Below, piece by piece: positions 13,740 through 16,938 of a stretch of 16,938 nt of DNA. The notes beneath the pieces were generated by a model that was given only the letters and a program-made list of their open reading frames with translations, had not been told where the DNA came from and ran no database searches. Position 1 is the first letter of the stretch, and the number at the start of each line of letters is the position of its first letter. The translations under genes and the position numbers were made by a program. Source of the DNA: JBKPDV01 sp046728075 (GTDB lineage Bacteria > Acidobacteriota > Thermoanaerobaculia > UBA5066 > Gp7-AA6); assembly GCA_046728075.1 (NCBI GenBank), contig JBKPDV010000082.1, forward strand, positions 1-16,938. The letters run 5' to 3'.

Positions 13740-16415
13740 ATGCGTCGACGCGACCGGAACCCGGACGACTTCGCCGCGGAAATCGAGGCTCACCTGGAGC
13801 TCGAGAGCGAGCGTCTCCGGGAGCGGGGCCTGAGCGCGGAGGACGCGCGGTTTGCGGCGCAGCGCAGCTTCGGCAACGCCACACGAGCCCGGGAGCGCTT
13901 TTATGAATCGGCCCGCTGGCTATGGTGGGACCACTTCTGGCAGGACGCTCGTTATGGACTGCGCCGGCTGCGCCAGGCCCCCGGCTTCACGGCCATCGCG
14001 ATCCTGACGATCGCCCTGGGCATCGGCGCAACGACGGCCATCTTCAGCGTCGTCGAGGCCACCTTGTGGCGTCCGCTTCCCTATCCGCATCCGGACCAAC
14101 TCGTCAGCATCCAGGACGATCTGCCCGGCGTGGGCGCCCGCGACGTGGGTCTGTCCGAGCCCGAGTGGCAGGACCTTCAGCGTTCCGGCATCTTCGAGTG
14201 GGTCTCGCCGGCATGGTTCGACGAGAACAACATGACTGGAGTTTCAACGCCGGAGCGTGTCAGCCTGCTGAGTGTCGCGCCCGACTATTTCGCGCTGCTC
14301 GGCGTGAAGCCCCAGTTGGGCACCACTTTCGATCCGCGGAACCACGCGCCGCGATTCACCGGCGAGGCGGTCATCAGCGACGGATTGTGGAAGCGCGCCT
14401 TCGGCCGCGATCCGCATGTCCTCGGCCGAGGCATTCGGCTCGACACCGACCTGTACACGGTCATCGGCGTCATGCCTCCGGGTTTTCGCTCGCCGGAGCG
14501 CACGTCCGCGCAACGCAACGCCGAAGTCTGGCCCGCAACGAGCTTCTACGGCGCACCGCTGTTGGATCACCCGCCGCGAAATGGCCGCAACCTTCCGGAA
14601 GCAATTGCGCGGATCAAGCCAGGGCTGACTCTCGATACGGCCCAGAGCCGCGTCAACGCCCTGGTCGCCGCGCTCCAGAAGCAGTATCCCGCGGATTATC
14701 CGGCACAGAGCGCATGGAGAATCCGCCTGGTCCCTCTGAAAGAAACGATCGTCGGCGACGCCCGGCGATCGCTGATCCTGATGCTCGCCGCGGTCGGACT
14801 CGTGCTGCCGATCGGGTGCCTGAACGTCGCGAACCTCCTCCTGGCGCGCGCCAGCGTCCGAGGCCGCGAAATGGCGATCCGGCAGGCGCTCGGCGCCGGG
14901 CGTCACCGGCTGATTTCCCAGCTCCTCACGGAGAGCCTACTGCTGTCGCTCCTCGGCGGGATCGCCGGGGTGGCGGTCCTGGTCGGAGCGCAACGTTTCC
15001 TGTTGCGGCTCGTGCCCAACAGTCTGCCGCGGCTTACCGCCGTCTCGATCAACTGGACAGTCCTGATGTTTGCCGCAGCAGCTTCGCTCATTTCGGGCGT
15101 CGTCTTTGGACTGGCGCCCGCGCTGCACTCGGGCAGGTTTGCGCTCGTCGAAGCTCTCAAGAACGCCGCGCGCGGTGCGATCGGCTCGGGGAAGCAGGTC
15201 CGCATGCGCCGCGCGCTGGTGGTGGTGGAACTGGCGCTGTCTCTGGTGCTGACGATCGCGGCCTCGCTTCTGCTTCGCAGCTTCCGGGACCTGTTGCGCG
15301 CGCCGATGGGCTTCAATCCGCAGAGCGTCATGACCGTGCGGACGCGCCTGCCGTATCCGAACGATGTGAAGACCGACCGCTATGCCAGCGCCGCACAGCG
15401 GGCAGCGTTCGTCGGTGAGTTGCTGCGCCGCGGCAACGCGCTGCCGGGGGTGGAGGAGGTCGCGATCGGCGACAGCGGCGCGATCCCGCTCGACTCGAGC
15501 CAGCGCGAATTGAACCGGCTCGCGGGACGGTTCTTCTTCACGCTCGAAGGCCGCGTCCTCGACAGCCGCGAGTCGCCGGTCGTGGATCGCCTGATGGTCA
15601 CGCCGAACTACTTTCATCTGCTCGGCATCCCGCTGCTGCGTGGGCGCCTGCTCAACGAGTCGGACGATGCCAGGAGCCCGCAGGTCGCCGTTGTGAACGA
15701 GGCGTTCGCCCGAAGATATTGGCCGGCCGAGAACGCGATCGGAAAGCGCTTCCGGCGGGACCGCCCGGACGCTCCGTGGATCACCGTCGTGGGCGTGGTC
15801 GCCAACTCACGGACGGGATCGCTGGCGGAAACCGACTCTCCGCAGGTCTACGTGAGCCTCTCCCAGACGTGGTCGCATCACCTCGCGATCTTTCTGCGCG
15901 GGCAACTCGATCCGTCCGCGACTTCGAAACAGGCGCGCGCGCAGGTACAGAAGGTGGATCCGACGCTCCCCGTGTTCGGCGGACAGATGCTCGATGACAC
16001 TGTCTCCGCGTCGCTGTCCGAGCGGAGGTTCTCGCTGGAAATGGTCGGGCTGTTCGCTCTGACGGCGCTGTTTCTCGCGGCCATCGGGATCTATGGAGTG
16101 ATCTCCTACATGGTTGCCGAGCGCACTCGCGAAATCGGGATCCGCCTCGCCCTGGGCGCCGCGCGGAGAAACATCCTTAGGGACGTGCTGGGCCAGGGAT
16201 TGAGGCTCGCCACCGCCGGCGCCGCGATCGGACTGGTCGGCGCCCTGATCCTGTCCCATGGGATGGCCGGTCTCCTCTACGGAGTGAAGCCGACAGACCC
16301 TCTGACGTTTGCGGGTGTCGCTCTTCTTCTCGTCGTGGTGGCCCTTTTCGCCTGCTATATTCCGGCGCGCCGCGCGACGAAGGTCGAGCCCATGATCGCG
16401 CTTCGTGACGCCTGA
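13740..16415 (+). CDS. ADOP-family permease (MacB/FtsX-type, no ATPase)
   Basis: 891-residue inner-membrane protein. Residues 5-58 are the cytoplasmic prefix helix region (DDFAAEIEAHLELESERLRE). Transmembrane segment 1 lies near 83-105 (FTAIAILTIALGIGATTAIF), then a MacB-type periplasmic domain to about 335. Three membrane helices follow (about 340-470) with the FtsX coupling motif GREMAIRQALGAGR. A second copy of the plan starts near 490 (LVVVELALSLVLTIAASLLL), with a second periplasmic domain and a final helix bundle (about 764-880) containing TREIGIRLALGAAR, ending IPARRATKVEPMIALRDA. Two permease halves in one chain with no nucleotide-binding gene adjacent is the definition of the family. 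Full-length MacB/FtsX proteins power export or mechanical signalling through a separate ATPase; which ATPase, if any, partners here is unknown. In an operon with padR. Confidence 0.93.
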   Translation: MRRRDRNPDDFAAEIEAHLELESERLRERGLSAEDARFAAQRSFGNATRARERFYESARWLWWDHFWQDARYGLRRLRQAPGFTAIAILTIALGIGATTAIFSVVEATLWRPLPYPHPDQLVSIQDDLPGVGARDVGLSEPEWQDLQRSGIFEWVSPAWFDENNMTGVSTPERVSLLSVAPDYFALLGVKPQLGTTFDPRNHAPRFTGEAVISDGLWKRAFGRDPHVLGRGIRLDTDLYTVIGVMPPGFRSPERTSAQRNAEVWPATSFYGAPLLDHPPRNGRNLPEAIARIKPGLTLDTAQSRVNALVAALQKQYPADYPAQSAWRIRLVPLKETIVGDARRSLILMLAAVGLVLPIGCLNVANLLLARASVRGREMAIRQALGAGRHRLISQLLTESLLLSLLGGIAGVAVLVGAQRFLLRLVPNSLPRLTAVSINWTVLMFAAAASLISGVVFGLAPALHSGRFALVEALKNAARGAIGSGKQVRMRRALVVVELALSLVLTIAASLLLRSFRDLLRAPMGFNPQSVMTVRTRLPYPNDVKTDRYASAAQRAAFVGELLRRGNALPGVEEVAIGDSGAIPLDSSQRELNRLAGRFFFTLEGRVLDSRESPVVDRLMVTPNYFHLLGIPLLRGRLLNESDDARSPQVAVVNEAFARRYWPAENAIGKRFRRDRPDAPWITVVGVVANSRTGSLAETDSPQVYVSLSQTWSHHLAIFLRGQLDPSATSKQARAQVQKVDPTLPVFGGQMLDDTVSASLSERRFSLEMVGLFALTALFLAAIGIYGVISYMVAERTREIGIRLALGAARRNILRDVLGQGLRLATAGAAIGLVGALILSHGMAGLLYGVKPTDPLTFAGVALLLVVVALFACYIPARRATKVEPMIALRDA

Positions 16416-16545
16416 CTTCGATGTGAACCTTCCCGGAGTGCTCGCCGTCGGCGACGTCCGGGCGGGCGACCGGAAGCGCGTCGCCTCGGCAGTCGGGGAG
16501 GGATCCAACGCCGTTTCCTTCGTGCACCGGCTCCTGAGCGATTGA
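16405..16545 (+). pseudogene. C-terminal remnant of a thioredoxin-reductase-like flavoprotein
   Basis: In the +1 frame relative to the permease, beginning at its stop codon, the sequence reads DFDVNLPGVLAVGDVRAGDR then KRVASAVGEGSNAVSFVHRLLSD and TGA 16543-16545. PGVxAVGDVRxGxxKRVASAVGEG is the FAD-binding C-terminal signature of TrxB-like NAD(P)/FAD-dependent oxidoreductases. The remaining ~270 N-terminal residues, including both dinucleotide-binding GxGxxG motifs, are missing: an in-frame stop lies at 16393-16395 and the sequence before 16414 is the permease gene. Without the rest it cannot be an enzyme. The permease end and the remnant therefore meet at an old recombination or deletion junction. 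Confidence 0.75.
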
Positions 16546-16934
16546 AGGCCTTCGATCCGGACGCATGAAGGCCGGGAGGCTCGGCGTGAGCTCCCATTCG
16601 GGCCTCCCGCCGCGGGGACCGGCGTCGGGTACCCGCGATCGGCGATATGCTCGCGGTCGCAAACGGGGCCCCTGCCTCCGCGGTTGCGAGGGAGTGGTCG
16701 TCTGATTCATATGAATCGGTTGCGTCAGGCGCCGCTTTGAGAAAGACTCCCCGGAGAAACAGCGGGCGCCCGGGAATGAATCACCGGGCGGTCTTCGCGC
16801 GTGAGGCAGATCTCCCCGGTTTCCATCGCGTGACGGCTGCGGTGATTCCAACGCGGACGTTCACAGTCTCTCGGGGTCCAACTTCGGGAGCAGGTCAGGT
16901 GGGCTCGAACGAAGCCCGGAAAGGGAGTAGCGCC
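16546..16934. other. Intergenic region with inverted repeats upstream of the next gene
   Basis: No convincing gene is seen in 389 bp. It holds CGGGAGGC (16573-16580) paired with GCCTCCCG (16602-16609), a possible terminator stem but without a T-run. There is a perfect 14-bp palindrome GATTCATATGAATC (16704-16717) in otherwise GC-rich DNA, and CGCCCGG (16767-16773) paired with CCGGGCG (16784-16790). CGGTTGCG occurs at 16681 (as CGGTTGCGAG) and again at 16717. The AT-rich palindrome is a plausible operator for the gene that starts at the window end. Confidence 0.55.
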
Positions 16935-16938
16935 ATGT
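16921..16938 (+). CDS. Ribosome-binding site and start codon of a gene cut by the window end
   Basis: AAGGGAG (16921-16927) lies seven bases before ATG (16935-16937), with one further base in the window. Spacing and sequence suit translation initiation, but no product can be inferred. Confidence 0.5.

Noticed and set aside
16177..16851. 224-codon reverse ORF at the right end
   Set aside because: Basic, low-complexity, and antisense to the permease C-terminus and the flavoprotein remnant.

Overview
GC-rich bacterial DNA that is most likely from an Acidobacteriota genome. The clearest taxonomic marker is the pair at 13380-16415: a short PadR regulator followed 3 nt later by an 891-residue MacB/FtsX-type permease with no ATPase gene beside it. 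This matches the acidobacterial PadR plus 'acidobacterial duplicated orphan permease' (ADOP) families. The large carboxypeptidase-regulatory-domain TonB-dependent receptor at 2558-5527 fits the same phylum.

Layout. 1-267: a 79-bp tandem repeat abutting what looks like the last codons of a lost gene. 278-775 (-): exported DUF4440/SnoaL-like protein. 776-1347: non-coding, with two of the three copies of a regulatory direct repeat. 1348-2189 (+): a 20-codon leader ORF overlapping (ATGA) a gene of unknown function. 2190-2557: leader DNA with competing inverted repeats, a 20-bp direct repeat and a 35-codon ORF. 2558-5527 (+): TonB-dependent receptor, closed by a strong terminator. 5543-7189 (-): MocR-type GntR/aminotransferase regulator, divergent from 7263-8393 (+), a secreted DipZ-like thioredoxin protein. 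8631-9365 (-): secreted alpha/beta hydrolase. 9416-10144 (-): ArsR-type regulator, divergent from a cupin - NIPSNAP - (28-codon ORF) - Asp/Glu racemase cluster at 10328-11911 (+). 11959-12061: a diverged copy of the left-end repeat. 12183-13310 (+): exported protein of unknown function behind a TATAAT box. 13380-16415 (+): padR-ADOP. 16405-16545: the orphaned C-terminus of a thioredoxin-reductase-like flavoprotein. The window ends on a Shine-Dalgarno sequence and ATG of the next gene.

Most interesting signals. (1) AGTGG direct repeats spaced by exactly 24 bp occur three times (811, 1278, 7201). One lies between mocR and the dipZ-like gene and the others lie in front of the DUF4440 gene and the unknown gene, suggesting a local MocR regulon. 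The 1276 and 7199 copies also share sequence on into the start-codon region. (2) The padR promoter has nested inverted repeats over the -10 box and around the ATG, and its spacing predicts a leaderless transcript. (3) Tiny ORFs joined by TGATG/ATGA overlaps precede the racemase and the unknown gene. (4) A gene remnant begins at the stop codon of the ADOP gene.
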